NCBI GenBank assembly: GCA_015501595.1
Contig: JADNRX010000108.1
Coordinates: 87,654-151,653, forward strand
Source of the DNA: Hymenopellis radicata
Lineage: Eukaryota > Basidiomycota > Agaricomycetes > Agaricales > Physalacriaceae
DNA: 64,000 nucleotides
Direction: 5' to 3'
Positions 36,643-48,613 of the stretch are shown here, in pieces (positions within the stretch are counted from its first letter, which is position 1; every line of letters starts with the position of its first letter). The position numbers and the translations under genes were made by a program. Under the pieces are notes generated by a model that was not told the DNA's origin, made no database searches, and saw nothing but the letters and a program-made list of their open reading frames with translations.

Positions 36643-37390
36643 ATGGACAGCAGCCTTATGTTCGAATCCCGAGAGGAATACACCTACCCTCCCTACGGCA
36701 GCTCTCCTCCGTACTCGGGCAGCCTTCTGCAGGAGCTGTACGACGAGCGCCCGCACCACCACGCGCCCTACTACTCCGACGTCAAGTTGGAAGAGCACCA
36801 TACCCCACTTGTACCGTCCCACCATTACCTCCCTGCTTCCTCTTTCAACTATCCGCCACCCCCGCCTGCTTATTCTCTTTCGCCACACACCGGCCTTCCC
36901 GTTCAACACACGGATGACGCCGCGAGCAAAGAGACGCAGTACCTTCGCCGCCGCTGCTTCAACTGCCACACCACAGAGCCACCCAGTTGGCGTCGCTCTA
37001 CTCTAAACCCCGGCAAAATTGTGTGCAACAAATGCGGGCTCTACGAACGCACACATCTTCGACCGCGTCCTCTTCGCTTTGACGAGCTTCGCGCCGGGAA
37101 CAAAGCGCGAAAGAGTGCCGCGAAAAAGATTGTCAAGAAGGATCCTTCGCGCAGTCCCAAGGATTGGGATGATTCGCGTGAGTATCGCTTTCCTTGAATG
37201 CTGCTCGACCTTCATATTGACGCCACTCTTAGTATCACTATACTCTGGCACTTCCTCATCCTCTTCGTCTTCATATCCTTCACCATCACCGTACTCGCAT
37301 ACCCTTTCTCTACCACATTCTCCCTCCGCGTCGCCGCCTCCCATCCGCTTACCAGTAGCGCCGCTGCAACAACCGTACCAGGCATATTGA
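36643..37390 (+). CDS. GATA-type zinc finger transcription factor
   Basis: Two exons, 36643-37177 and 37233-37390, with a 55-nt intron, 230 residues, complete. The N-terminal half is rich in Tyr, Pro and His (PPYGSSPPYSGSLLQELYDE), as in activation regions. The finger at about residues 107-133 reads CFNC, a 19-residue loop with PPSWRRSTLNPGKIV, and CNKCGLYERTHLRPRPL. A basic stretch with KARKSAAKKIVKKD could serve as a nuclear localisation signal. The second exon is a Ser/Pro-rich tail ending PLQQPYQAY. The protein is nuclear and DNA-binding by family. Its finger is nearly identical to that of the gene at 32022, including the unusual loop length. Confidence 0.85.
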
Positions 37391-40300
37391 ACTGGTCCCC
37401 ATCTTGGCATATCATTTACTTATGTTATTTATCCCTCCTTCGCTCTCTTAGCTGTTATTGTCACTGTACCCGGATTGTACTTTTATTTATTCTCGATAGA
37501 ACCCCACCTCTGTACTACTAGATACACACAAAATCGCGCCACATTCGAGGCCGTTGTACTCTTACTTTTGTTCGCAAATGAATGTTTGGTTTTCGAAACA
37601 GCTATTTCTGGTGTGCTTTCTGAGGGCGACGTGACACGAAATGTGGCGAACGGCGACGACACACAGGTGCAGGGCGGCCATAGAATAGAGCGATCGTGTG
37701 CAGGGATAGAGAGCTCCGGGTGGTACAGAACTCACAGATAACCTCCGTTGCCGCGGACGTCTTCGCTCTGCCCTGAGGTGAGCGCTCACCCTGACTTGCG
37801 TTAGTGTTATCCCATGTTCTCCTTATGCCGTTATCCAGGTCACTGGACAAACATACAGAGAAGCACCGACACGTCACGTAATCCCACTGAGAACCTTATA
37901 GCGCGTCGGGGGATAAGCCATCTCAATCCCGATTACGCTACTTGGAATGAGAGCTTGTGAAGATGGAGAATTGGACTGAAGACGGAAGGGGATGTGGTAT
38001 CCTCATGTCAACGATTCCGACGCTGGGTTTGGCGCTCGGTTATGGGCATGGGTATCCAACTTCACAGCCTTGGGTAGAAGGATGCCAGCGAGACGAGCCC
38101 GTATTCAATCACTGAATTGAGGAGACGGTTACTACGGTTGCGCAATACAGGGCTGAGGGAGGCTTGTGTATTCAACTCCTTGCATATAATGGCAGACTTT
38201 ACATAGCCTGTAACTGTGGGCTGGCAGAAGGTCAACGGATACGCTACCGTCTCATCCCAAATATTCCCAAGAAGCACTCAGTAGAGCAGATAACGGGTCC
38301 AATGTCCATTCCGTTCCGGCATTCGAAGAGAAGTCCTAGTACATCGCCTGGGGGAAGTAGTTACATACCGAAGCGGATACTTTACCGTCCCGCGAGGTCG
38401 TCCTTTCAGCCACGTTCAAGAAGTCGTCGAATACATTGACACTAAGTAAGTAACAAGTCAACGGTGCGGTTCCTCCTCCGACCGCCACTGAAAGATAGTG
38501 AGTACACATCGCGGTCACTGGCCACTCCGACTCGACTAGGAATAGTTGCGTCGGAAAGAAGAAACTGTGGAATGGCGGATGCATTCTGCCTCCGCGCCGA
38601 CTCAACAACGCGTCTAAGAGCCCCACAACGTTTGTGAACTTGAACCAAAGGATTGTATTTTTGATGCCAAGGGGTCTATATACAGGCAGGCACAAGTTGG
38701 ATAGTTTTCTCTTGGAGGATTTGGGCGTTCCGAAATGGCCACAGACCGAGTAGGATAGACTCTTTCATGATAACGGTGGAAAACGGGGCTCGTGGTGGGG
38801 CACCCCGATTCGTACCGCATGATTGGATATTAAGTATGGCGAGCTTTAATCTCACCAAGCGCAAGCCTCGGCCCTCTTCGCGTCTTCATTATGCACCCCG
38901 GAAGGGTTTGTGGGGAAACGTTGCTACCACCTCCCAATACGGGGAACGGCAAGTTGAAACTATGCCACAACGCCGCCGCCCCTTGAAGTTGTTATCCGCG
39001 AGCCCCAGACCGCGTTCCGAGATTCATGGAGAATGACGATAGAGGAGGGACGTACCCGAACTGCCGAAGTGCACGAGTAGGTAGCCAGGACACGGACAAT
39101 GACGCGGGAGGCAGCCAATAAAAGTTTGGCGCCGGTGGCCACACCTAGAAGTCTGTCGACAGGCTTCTTTTCGAATTCTTGCGGGATCTCCCGAGAATGT
39201 TTAGACGCGCGGTGGAGAATGGAACCAAGTATTGAGCGCTCCGTCCTTCTTGAGAGCCAGGCCACACAAACGACGACGAGAAGCAGTGCGACAGCATGAA
39301 TAGACATAAATTGCGGAATTTTACGGTGCTGGAAATGTCCGACGACTAGTGAATGCTGGGAAATGTCGCGTCGTCGGTAGCATTACGATGAAACTAGAAG
39401 ATTACTTTGACGTGAAGAGAGAAGCTGCAGAGGAGGCAGTGCCTGCCGCCCGACTCGAAGCATGGCGTGGTAAGAGCTGGCGAAGACCGTGACAGGAACA
39501 TCACAGAACACGGACATCTAACCGAGTGAGAGACTACCTCTCTTGGGAACGATTCAGAATAGCAAGTCCTAGGAACGCGTTACGAGAGCTCCGGAGATGT
39601 CTGAACACGGTCGAGGGGGATGTGCAGACGTGAAACGAATACACTGAATACGAATAGGAAGCAAAGTTGACGCGTCCATTGAGGACGAAGAGGCGGGAGC
39701 ACGCGGCGCACACTCAGGTCCGATCGACGACGACGATCACGACAGGTGATGCCCCGCACGGACCAGTACGGACCGCGGATTAGATTCCTAACAGCGCAGG
39801 GAGGGCGGTGCGCATGTCGATCCCGAAGTTGGTGTTCAAAGTCGGTGATAATGTTCAATTGTCGCGGACATAAGTTCCCGCCCAACAAACCTCTGCAGGG
39901 CGTGTCAGTGTCACGCATAATGAAAGTCGACAGTGACACGCGGATCGCGAGTCGGGTCGGTCGTGTCCTCGCAGAGAAGCCGCTGAAGAGTACTAAATCC
40001 CGGTTACGGGTCTACGTGTTTCACTGGAGCACGCACGCACCTTTGTACAGTCCACGGATATACTGCATAGCGCTTAGATACTTAAATCCGGGCTGGGGAT
40101 CCCGAAGCTTCAGCGAGACAGAAAGCGGTGCACATATGCTCCCAAGGACTGGGTACAGATTCAGCTTTGGCACTAGCTTCGCCTAGCTTGACGTTCACTA
40201 CCTTTACTTTGACTAATGAAACACTTTCGGGAACTTGATTCCCTCCACTAGGTGTATCACTTGCAGCGATGTAGAACTGTCAAAGCCTCCCGCTGGTAAA

Positions 40301-40800
40301 GCAAGGCGATTTAGTTTAGACCCCAGAACAGCATAACTGATAGTCATTAAGATTAGACACCGGACAAGACGGGTAAACGTACATCTTAATGAAAGCCTCC
40401 GTGCGATGTGATGAGAACGCGCGAGGAAAGCTGCGATGTGGCAGTGCCATCGTTTGACCTTGGGCAGCTAATCAGTGTCGAATAGTGTTAGCTTGGTGCT
40501 TCGACGTTTGGGCTTCGGGGTGCTGCTGATGTTCGGGAGTTTGAAGATGAATAGATGGCAACTATGATTATCCTCGCGGTTGGACGCGTCCTACGCGCTT
40601 CATTAGTGGATAATACAAACGCACTGCCAAAATACATGTGGTGATCTCGGTTGACTTTTCTTAGAGGTGCGAAAATGGGCGTACCGAGTGTAGACACGTC
40701 CACATGGAAAAGAATTTGACGTCTTGACCGCAAGTTACAACAGGGAAAAGATAGCTCTCATCAATCGCACAGTGAGATAATGTATACACAGATGGTGCTT
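37391..40800. other. Intergenic region between GATA gene and eIF3d
   Basis: About 3.4 kb. Frames of up to about 145 codons occur on both strands (for example 39746-40186, plus), but none shows a known motif or pairs with others through convincing introns. The right end contains the 3' region of eIF3d. Nothing further is supported. Confidence 0.4.
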
Positions 40801-42588
40801 TTACTCTTCCTCGGCCGTACCGGTGGCCGCTGGATCGTCCTCGCCCTCTTCCTCGCCGGTAAACGTCGACATAGGCACGCTGTATAGACGAATGACAGGC
40901 TAGGGGAATCAAGCATAAGTTGAACGGCAACCTTGAAAGCATAGTTGTACATACCTTGTTGGGGTCCTTGACAAGGACGTATTTGCCCTCCTTCATCTTC
41001 ATGCATACATCGATGACACTTCTCACGATACCCCAGCCATTGCTGACGCTAACATTCAGTTGTCCAGCAAATTCAGCAGGACGCATGCTCGCTGTGCTAA
41101 GGACGACATGGCGAGTGTTGTCCCTCGGATTGGCACGGGAGACGTAACCAATCTTAAGGGCCTCGGCGCCTGCCAGCATAGCCTGAACAGTCCATTTGGC
41201 AAGCTTGCAGGAATTGTTCTTCATCTCGGTAGCAACCACGGCACCACGCTGGCTGTCTAGCTTGGTACGCCAGTCTGGTGCTCCACCAGCACCTGGAGCG
41301 CGAGGATCGAACTCGTTGAGGGCGCGGATGGTGACAAGTCCCTTGGTTTGGGGTATGAATGCGTCAACCTCCGTACGTACACAGACTCGAACGTCCTCGT
41401 CCTCTGTTACGCCGAGGTCGTAGACACGGTAACGGTAGGCGCAAGAAGCCAAAGGTTCGCCCTCCTCCTCGCCCCCATAGAAGGGGTTAGGGTGCTCCAT
41501 TTCGAGAGCAGGCGCGCTCTCCATAACGCTCTGGAAGCCGAAGTTCTGGTTCACGTATGTCGCTTCCAGTGACAAGCTCGTGAGCCCGTTGATACCCTCA
41601 CCGGGCGCAGGGGGGTCAGCAGCATTTTCGTTGACGGTTATGCTATCAAAAGGACCACCGTCACGTTTATCGAGGTACAAAGCATTGGGGGTTCGTGTAA
41701 TGACAATATCCCAGGGGTACGCAGAACGGGGTGCTGTCATCAAGACAGACAGAATGGCATCGGTAGTGTAGACAGTTGCCACGTTGCTTTGGGCAAGAGA
41801 GGCAATAACGGGGTCGTCAGACGTAGTGGGGTTGTATTTTAGGCGGTCAACGAGCTGTAGAGGACGCTCGGACTTTGTCGATATTCTGTCATAGGTCTTG
41901 TCGTACGCATACAAACGACCGTATGTTGCACTAAATGATAAATGTCAGAAATTGTTAAATTTCAAGAAACAGAAAATACCTACAGATCATCCGGTTCATC
42001 CACTTGAAGGCGCAATTTGGACAATCGATGGAATTCAATTTCCTCAAGCATATTCCATGAAGGCGAGATAACCACACTCGCTTCACGGGCTCGTGAGTTC
42101 TAACAATCATCAGCTTTAGGAAACCTGATTGAGTTCAAACCCACTTTATCCCAATCCCGCCAGCCGCGGCGTCCGCCGCCTCTTTGCTGGCCGCCTCCGC
42201 GACCACCATATCCCTGGGCGCCGCCTCGGCCAGTGTGGTGAGCACCGCCACCGCGTCCACCATGCATACCCCTTCCGCGGCTGGGTCCACCTCTCCGTAC
42301 AGCTCCGCCTCGTCCGGTGTTGTCGACCACTGAGAAACTTGCCTCGTCCTCGACATGGAAATACGCAAATGATCCAGTTCCACTTCCGTACACCTCTCGC
42401 TTTCCTCCACCAGATGGATGAGCAGCAGATGTCGACGTCGTGCTCGTTGCATTCCAGTCTGCGACTCTGCCTAGTTTGTCTGCTTTACTGTATGGCGCGT
42501 ATGGGATCGAGGAGGGCGAGGGCAATGACGCCGGCGGACCCCATGGGGAGTCAGGCGCGTCGTTAATCGGCGGAAGAGTGAACGACAT
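40801..42588 (-). CDS. eIF3d: Translation initiation factor eIF3 subunit D
   Basis: Four exons, 42588-42145, 42099-41984, 41930-40955 and 40899-40801, with introns of 45, 53 and 55 nt. The product is 544 residues, as expected for eIF3d. The N-terminus MSFTLPPINDAPDSPWGPP is the family signature. It is followed by a Gly/Arg-rich stretch (about residues 95-145) and WRDWDK spliced to the eIF3d core (ASVVISPSWNMLEEIEFHRL). The core includes DPVIASLAQSNVATVYTTDAIL, NFGFQSVMES and WTVQAMLAGAEALKIGYVSR. The C-terminus is acidic. The subunit belongs to the eIF3 complex on the 40S ribosome; its core domain can contact the mRNA cap in animals (established knowledge). All joins are in frame, with no disruption. 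Confidence 0.95.
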
Positions 42589-44415
42589 AGGCTTGCTCGT
42601 CGTTATTGCGATACTGAAGCCTTCAATGTCGATGATGGATCGGATAGATTTTTTAGGCGTGAGAAGTATTAGTCAGCGGCGCGTCGGCAAATGGTACCGC
42701 TGAGGCTCTTCTCCGGATCCTTAGCTAGTTCTACACTAGTCCGTGAAGCAATTGATTCTGTCGACGGATCTTACTGCGACTACTCTATACTTTGACCTGG
42801 AGGGTATCTGTATCTGCACTGAAGGGTTCTCGGGGACCCATCGTCTTGGGATAGTAGAGAGGACTTGAACGCCCAACGGAACTTACAACGACTGTGTCAA
42901 GTCTGGGCCAGCAAAGTTAAACCTTACTTGGATTACACGATAATCTGTCTCCTTTCGAGCTCTTCTTCCTTGCCGGACGCGTATCTCGCTCGTCCAGAGT
43001 CACTTCGTTAACCTTTTGCTAGTTGCGCCACTTCGGGCCAATGAGAGCCACATCTTCGTATCCTCTTTAACCTCGTACTAAACTCGGAGCCGGTTCCAGC
43101 ACCATAGATCTCGACCGATGCAAACTCGTCGTCTGACTTGCATGCATTGTCGTACCTGTAGTAGAAAACCTTTCTTGGTCTCCTGCGGCTCCTGGTGTTA
43201 TCCGCGTATGAACTGGGCTGTCCGGTCCCCAGCGCTAGTTCCGCTGCACTCAAGTTCTGTATAGCATATTCCAGACCCACTCGCCACGCGCCACCCACTA
43301 AGAGTCCACCAATGATGCCCGTCCATGCCGCGCTCAAGGCCGGAAGTCACCTCATCCATTCCCGCACTGCGCAGCCTCTTCTTGGAATTCTTACCGAACC
43401 GGACCTTCCGATCAAACGATATGCCCGTCTGAGCTTTACGACAGTGCATCTTCATGAAATCTTCGTGTTCCTCCTCCCGCTAGCATTTGTGCACTGTATC
43501 TCCATGGCTCATTCCCGCCCCGCACGTCGTCTCGAATAGATATTCTTTCACTTTGACTATGAAACTTCATACATCGCCTTGGTCTCTTACGTTCTCTGCA
43601 CCCCATTGCTTTCAAGTTGAAACCTACACACATGGGCCCATGATTGACTTACGTTCTCTCTCTACGGGGTAACTTATCTTCACATCGAAGCCGATCAATC
43701 CTCGTACACTCATGCGACTAGACACAGCCTTCACGTTTCCTCATATGCGTCCTTGCCACTCTCTTCAATTCTTCCCTACAGCTCCGCAGTGCACGTCAGT
43801 GTCAACGGTCTTCCTCGCCGTTCTTTCCAAGTGTCAATATGCCTGCAAGACTTAAGGCCCAAGGAACTGCGCTCGAACGACCTCCCGCTATTAGTTCAAA
43901 CATCATATCAGTTGAACTTGGGGAATCTAGTTGAACATCATGTTACAGTCGAGATCAACCAGTGATTTACCCTCTTTTGATACCGATCCCTGCCTCGAGG
44001 TGATTTGAGTCCTGGGGTATCTGTACTGAGTAAGTACTCTAGTTACAAGTTTCAATCGTCTCCGGAATAGCACCCTTGACAGCCTAGTTATGCCCTAATT
44101 CAAGTAAGAGAACCCTGATGGACCACTGCCACAAAGTTTGAATTGTTGAGGAAGACTCGGAATAACCACTTGCGAGCAGGAGTTAGATGTATCTACTAAG
44201 TCTGTCCGCCCCAGTCAGTATAGATGAAAAGGTGATGGTGGTGGTGGTCGGCATGGTCGGACGCAGATCATTCGCGGCGATCCAAACGAGGAAAGCGTTA
44301 GTGTCCCAAAAAGGCAACGAGCAGCTCTTTGCTCCCGACGGTCACCTCACAATTCAAGTCGCGTCAGTTCCAATCAATTGCAGTGCTCTAGCGTAACTAC
44401 GATACCGTAATCGAC
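42589..44415. other. Intergenic region between eIF3d and the RRM gene
   Basis: About 1.8 kb lying between two divergent genes, so both promoters are here. Short frames on both strands lack motifs. No tRNA or other structural RNA signature was noticed. Confidence 0.4.
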
Positions 44416-45583
44416 ATGAAGTGCGTTAACTCTTCGACGCGCAGTACAACAGGATGCTGATATCTCACAATAGTGTCGTTCGTGAAATCAATAAAATCAA
44501 TGAAGCAGAGCTCGCTTTGGGCGTCACAGGCTCTTGGCATGACGAGTACAAGGATTCAGCCTATGTATTTGTTGGTGGACTGAATACAGAGCTGACGGAG
44601 GGCGATGTTATTACCATTATGTCGCAGTGCGTATTATCATTCTCGGTTCAAACCTCTTCCAATGCTCAAATCTTCCAGGTTCGGCGAAATTTCCAACATA
44701 AACCTTCCTCGTAACAAGGAAACTGGTGCTCCTAGAGGCTTTGCCTTCATCATGTATGCGGACCAACGTTCAACAATCCTTGCTGTTGATAACCTCAACG
44801 GCGCCTCTGTCCTTGGGCGAACCCTACGCGTCGACCATGTGAAAGATTACAAGCAAGGCAGAGTTAAAAACGACGAAGGAGAATGGGTCGATAAAGATGA
44901 CGAAGAGATGAATGCGTTACCTCAAATGCAAGGCGGAGATGCTGAAGAGAGTGAAAGCGAGGAAGAGAGCGACGACGGTATTGATCCAGAGGACCCGATG
45001 GCAGGTTATCTGAAGGCGAAGCGGGCGAGGAAAAGAAAAAGCAGAAGAAGAAGGGAAAGAGCAAACACGAGGGCGAGACCAAGGAGGAACGGCGCGCAAG
45101 AAAGAAAGCGAAAAAAGAGAAGAAGGCACGGAAAGAGAAAGAGAAAACGGAAGGTGTTCGCGGTGTGGAGGCGCTCTTGGCGAATTTTGGACGCGACGAG
45201 AGGAGTCCACCTGCGAAACGGAGGCGCGAGGACTCTTTAGACCGCGACAACTCTCCTCGTTCTCGCAGACACGCGATGACTCGCCGCCTAGACGAACGCG
45301 TGATGATTCTCCTCCCAGGCGGTCCCGCGGCGACTCTTCTCGTCCGAGTAGAGACGAATCACTTCCGCGATATACTAGAGATGAGTCGTCAGGCCCTCGA
45401 AGGCACCGAGACGATGACTCTCCTCCACGACGGTATCGTAATGATACTCCACCTTTGCCGCGAGCAGAGGACCCTCCGTTCCGGAGACGCGACGACATCT
45501 CCCCTCCTAGACGCTACCGTGACGACAGGTCGCCTCCTCGCAGACCCAGAGAGGAATCTTCGGACCGGTCGCGACGTCGTTGA
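44416..45583 (+). CDS. RRM splicing factor of the IST3/RBMX2 (RES complex) type, tail frame-broken
   Basis: Exon 1 codes only ATGAA (44416-44420); exon 2 is 44474-44626 and exon 3 starts at 44679. The spliced start [18 protein letters not shown] is the Ist3/Snu17 signature. It is followed by [17 protein letters not shown] (RNP2) and [20 protein letters not shown] (RNP1). [12 protein letters not shown] closes the RRM. This protein is a subunit of the RES complex, acting in spliceosome activation in the nucleus. After MAGYLK (about 45018) the conserved Lys-rich tail [20 protein letters not shown] and [20 protein letters not shown] lie in the next frame. After about 45272 the Arg/Ser-Pro tail ([20 protein letters not shown]) lies in the third frame, ending at TGA 45581-45583. 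Each step is explained by one missing base, the first probably in an A run. The RRM itself is intact. Confidence 0.83.
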
Positions 45584-48500
45584 TTCATTTGTATGCTTCG
45601 GATAACATTTATGTTTGGCTTATCCTCGGTCCAAGTGTCATTGCTGTTCATTGGCCTCGAGGATCCTTGGAGCACGCCGTCTGGAATGGTAAGCGTCATT
45701 TTTTGCCTAAGGCTGGGTGATGCCGCGATGGTTCCTTGTTGGAGCGTTTGAAAGCTCGCATATTTCGAGGTTCAGGACAGGGCCTTGTTACTAGTACTTG
45801 ATACGGCCCTGCATGTTGACGTTAAGATGAAAATAGGATGCACTTCGTGTCTCCGGAATGCCCTTACTATAGCTGGTTGGTTATCGCGAGCATTGGGCAT
45901 GCGAGAAAAGTGGCCTTTGGAGGTAAGACCCTGCTAGAAACCGACTTGCTCAAAAGTCATCCTATGATTGTGACAAGTCCAAGTCCATCGTTCAGATTGA
46001 CTTCTTTTCGGAAAGGCCCACGCCAATCCGAGCACTCCATGCCATGTCGTACACCATTTCCATGGACGTGCTAATTCCGTCTCCGAGACATTTACATTTC
46101 GTTGATGCGCTTTTGACATTTGATCAATATTGTCGGAGTTGATAGTTAGAGTTGTGTCTAGACGCGCACGGATGGGGTATTACGAGTGCGAATATGACAT
46201 GTGGGAATCTCCGAGTGCAGAGGGCATGAACGGACACCTGTAGCTGGCGCCAAAGGTCTCTTACTGACAGGCCAACTGTATGGCCTGGACATCGCTTCCA
46301 TGACATAGTCTTGGAGATGCTCTCCCAAGCCAATCGCACATACCCCCATCACAATCCAATTCGTCCCCCAGTTCCACCTGTCCCTGTAACTCGGTCGCAT
46401 TAACAGCTGCAGTGAGCGAGAAAAGGCGATTCATCGTGCACATCTGGTGTAAATTCATCTTTGTTGTTGGTGCCTAGGCCAAGTAATAGGAACTCTAACG
46501 CCAAATTCCCTGCTTGGTCCTCCGCCATTCAATCACTCCTTCAAACATGTTCTCTCTATTTCGTTTTCTTCCTCTCGCACCTTTTACCGAGGCATCGTCC
46601 TGAGCCGTTCTGAATTATAATTCCGCTTTACCTCGTGTTTGAACTTGACTGACTGGAAGTTGAACCCGTTGTAATTCAGTTATACCCCGCATAACGCGGT
46701 GGTGCTTCTAGTCAACAAGGACGAGCAGCGAATGAAAAGATGAGCGTCATCGGGATCCTGTTATACTGTATTGTGGATCCCACCGGTATGATCTCCGTAC
46801 TTGTGCGAATGTGTTGATGTTCTGATGCGACAGCTATCTCCGCGCCGCCACGAGATACTATAGATGGAACGTTCAGTGAGTTGTGAGCTCACTTTATGTG
46901 GGAGAGTACGCATCTCGGGAATTTTTGTGAAAAAGATTGCTCGAGTGTTCAATCAGAGGCGGCCCATGTGGAGATTAGCTCTCCTACGACGCGCTCTTGA
47001 AATTTTGTCTTCCAAGGAACTCGACAGAGAGATCCGGGATGTGTGGGATGCGGAACAGCGATCTCCGTTACCTGAGATCTAGAACGCCACAGCAGCCTTT
47101 GATTATGTCGCAAACCTGGGGTCAATAAGCCGATTACCCTTAGACGAGTCGCGTTCCGCGTACCACTGAACAAAAGTCTCAATTGAAGGTTGGTACGGAA
47201 ACGGTAGTCGTAGTCTCGTATACGTAGAAGCGTGAGGCTGATGATCCGTCGGAATGCGGGGAAGCGTTGTGTGAATTGAGATGCCTGAGACGTTAGATAA
47301 GCAACTGGAAAGACTCCATAGTACTCGAGCTCCACACGTTGAATTCGGCGATGAGGAAGAACAGTACTTAGTCGTCGAGTGTGAGGCACTAGTGATCCGT
47401 CGGAATGCGGGGAACCGTTGTGTGAAGCGAGATAACTGGAAAGACGCTCCATAAGAGAAATAAATTGGTCCCTGTAAGTCATCTGAGAGCCCCAAGGCTC
47501 CCAGTTTCGGGTCTGGAGTGTGTGTCGACGAGATCAACTGCCCGGCGGTATCATCAACGGCCATACCCATGGACAAAAAAAATTCATCCGCGAGCTGAAA
47601 CAATCAGACTTTTGGCAGAGAATTCGAACACAGACGGACGGGAGTCCTGGGACGTGTGGTTTTTAAGGAAGACGGTCCGAGTCAACGTAAAAGTGTGGGA
47701 AAAGGCGGGAGTTGAGGCCCCGCCGCCGCAGATCGAAGGCGACCAGGCGCAGGCAAACAAGCATGGGCCGATCGGGACTTGAATGGCAGTTCAACATCGA
47801 TTCTGTGAAGATTCTTAAGGAGGATAGGTGCGTGGTTCGGCTGGATTGTGATTTGGTGGCTGCACTTGAAGTAAGTAGATTATCGGGACTGAGATTGATG
47901 GAAAGGCGTAAAGGTGGATTAGCTGTTCCAGAGAAACATCAGCCAAGGCGGGTACTGAAGGACGCGTGCTTGAATCCAACTGAGCAGTGAAAAATGCGAC
48001 GACATGGAGGGGAAGTCTGAAATACCGGTTAAGGACATGAACGCTTGTCTCAGGGATAGGCGTGTTTCTCACACCCGTACCTCATCCGTACCAATTGTAT
48101 TAACATCTCGCCTCGTCTTAGACTTATTTAAACTTATCTCACCCGTGAATTTCTTGCACTAGTATTTAAGCCTTGTACCGACACTTCTTTACGCCTTTGA
48201 ATCTACACTCCTCTTTCCTGAGGGTTCTCTCTGCCATAACCTCCACTAAGTCACGATCGCGTCCGACCCGTTTAGGAAATAGTAAGGAGGTTCGCCAATC
48301 ACAGCTCCTGTCCTGCCTACGCCTTCCTTCCTTCCCCCTCCACGCTCCTCCCTCTTTCTCTCCGTGCACTCTGTTATACATCAGCTAGGACGCCTTTGGC
48401 TTCATTGAACTTCTATTCCCCACATATTCGTTCACATAGACTTCTTGTTCCCCTTGGGTCTCCAGATTTCTCCTCCTTTTCCTTCCTTTCTTCCTCGTTG

Positions 48501-48613
48501 CTTCACGACCACCGCACATCAGCGAGCTACCAGCGCACCTCCGAGAGCGTCACTTGCAGGTCCTTCTCATATCAAATCATTTTGACTATCAGATTCGTCT
48601 CAGCATCAGGTAC
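45584..48613. other. Intergenic region with a short tandem duplication
   Basis: About 3 kb between two plus-strand genes. At 47000-47600 minus-strand frames such as 47482-46949 have leucine-rich stretches reminiscent of F-box-type tails, but no F-box, start or splice pattern is convincing. They overlap the direct repeat listed separately. The pyrimidine-rich sequence around 48310-48370 probably belongs to the promoter or 5' leader of the beta-helix gene. Confidence 0.35.
47232..47460. repeat. Imperfect direct repeat, two units about 150 bp apart
   Basis: The stretch 47232-47275 (GTGAGGC...GATCCGTCGGAATGCGGGGA...CGTTGTGTGAA) recurs at 47381-47426 with one substitution and a two-base insertion. 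The following sequence (AACTGGAAAGAC...CTCCATA) is shared as well, near 47300-47320 and 47433-47452. It is a local tandem duplication of roughly 150 bp, partly diverged. Confidence 0.85.

Noticed and set aside
36655..36672. GTTCGAATCCC-like tRNA B-box
   Set aside because: It lies inside the start of the GATA gene (FESREE) and has no cloverleaf or A-box upstream.
44864..45498. Two minus-strand Ser/Phe-rich frames
   Set aside because: Reverse reading of the Lys/Arg-rich tail of the IST3-like gene.
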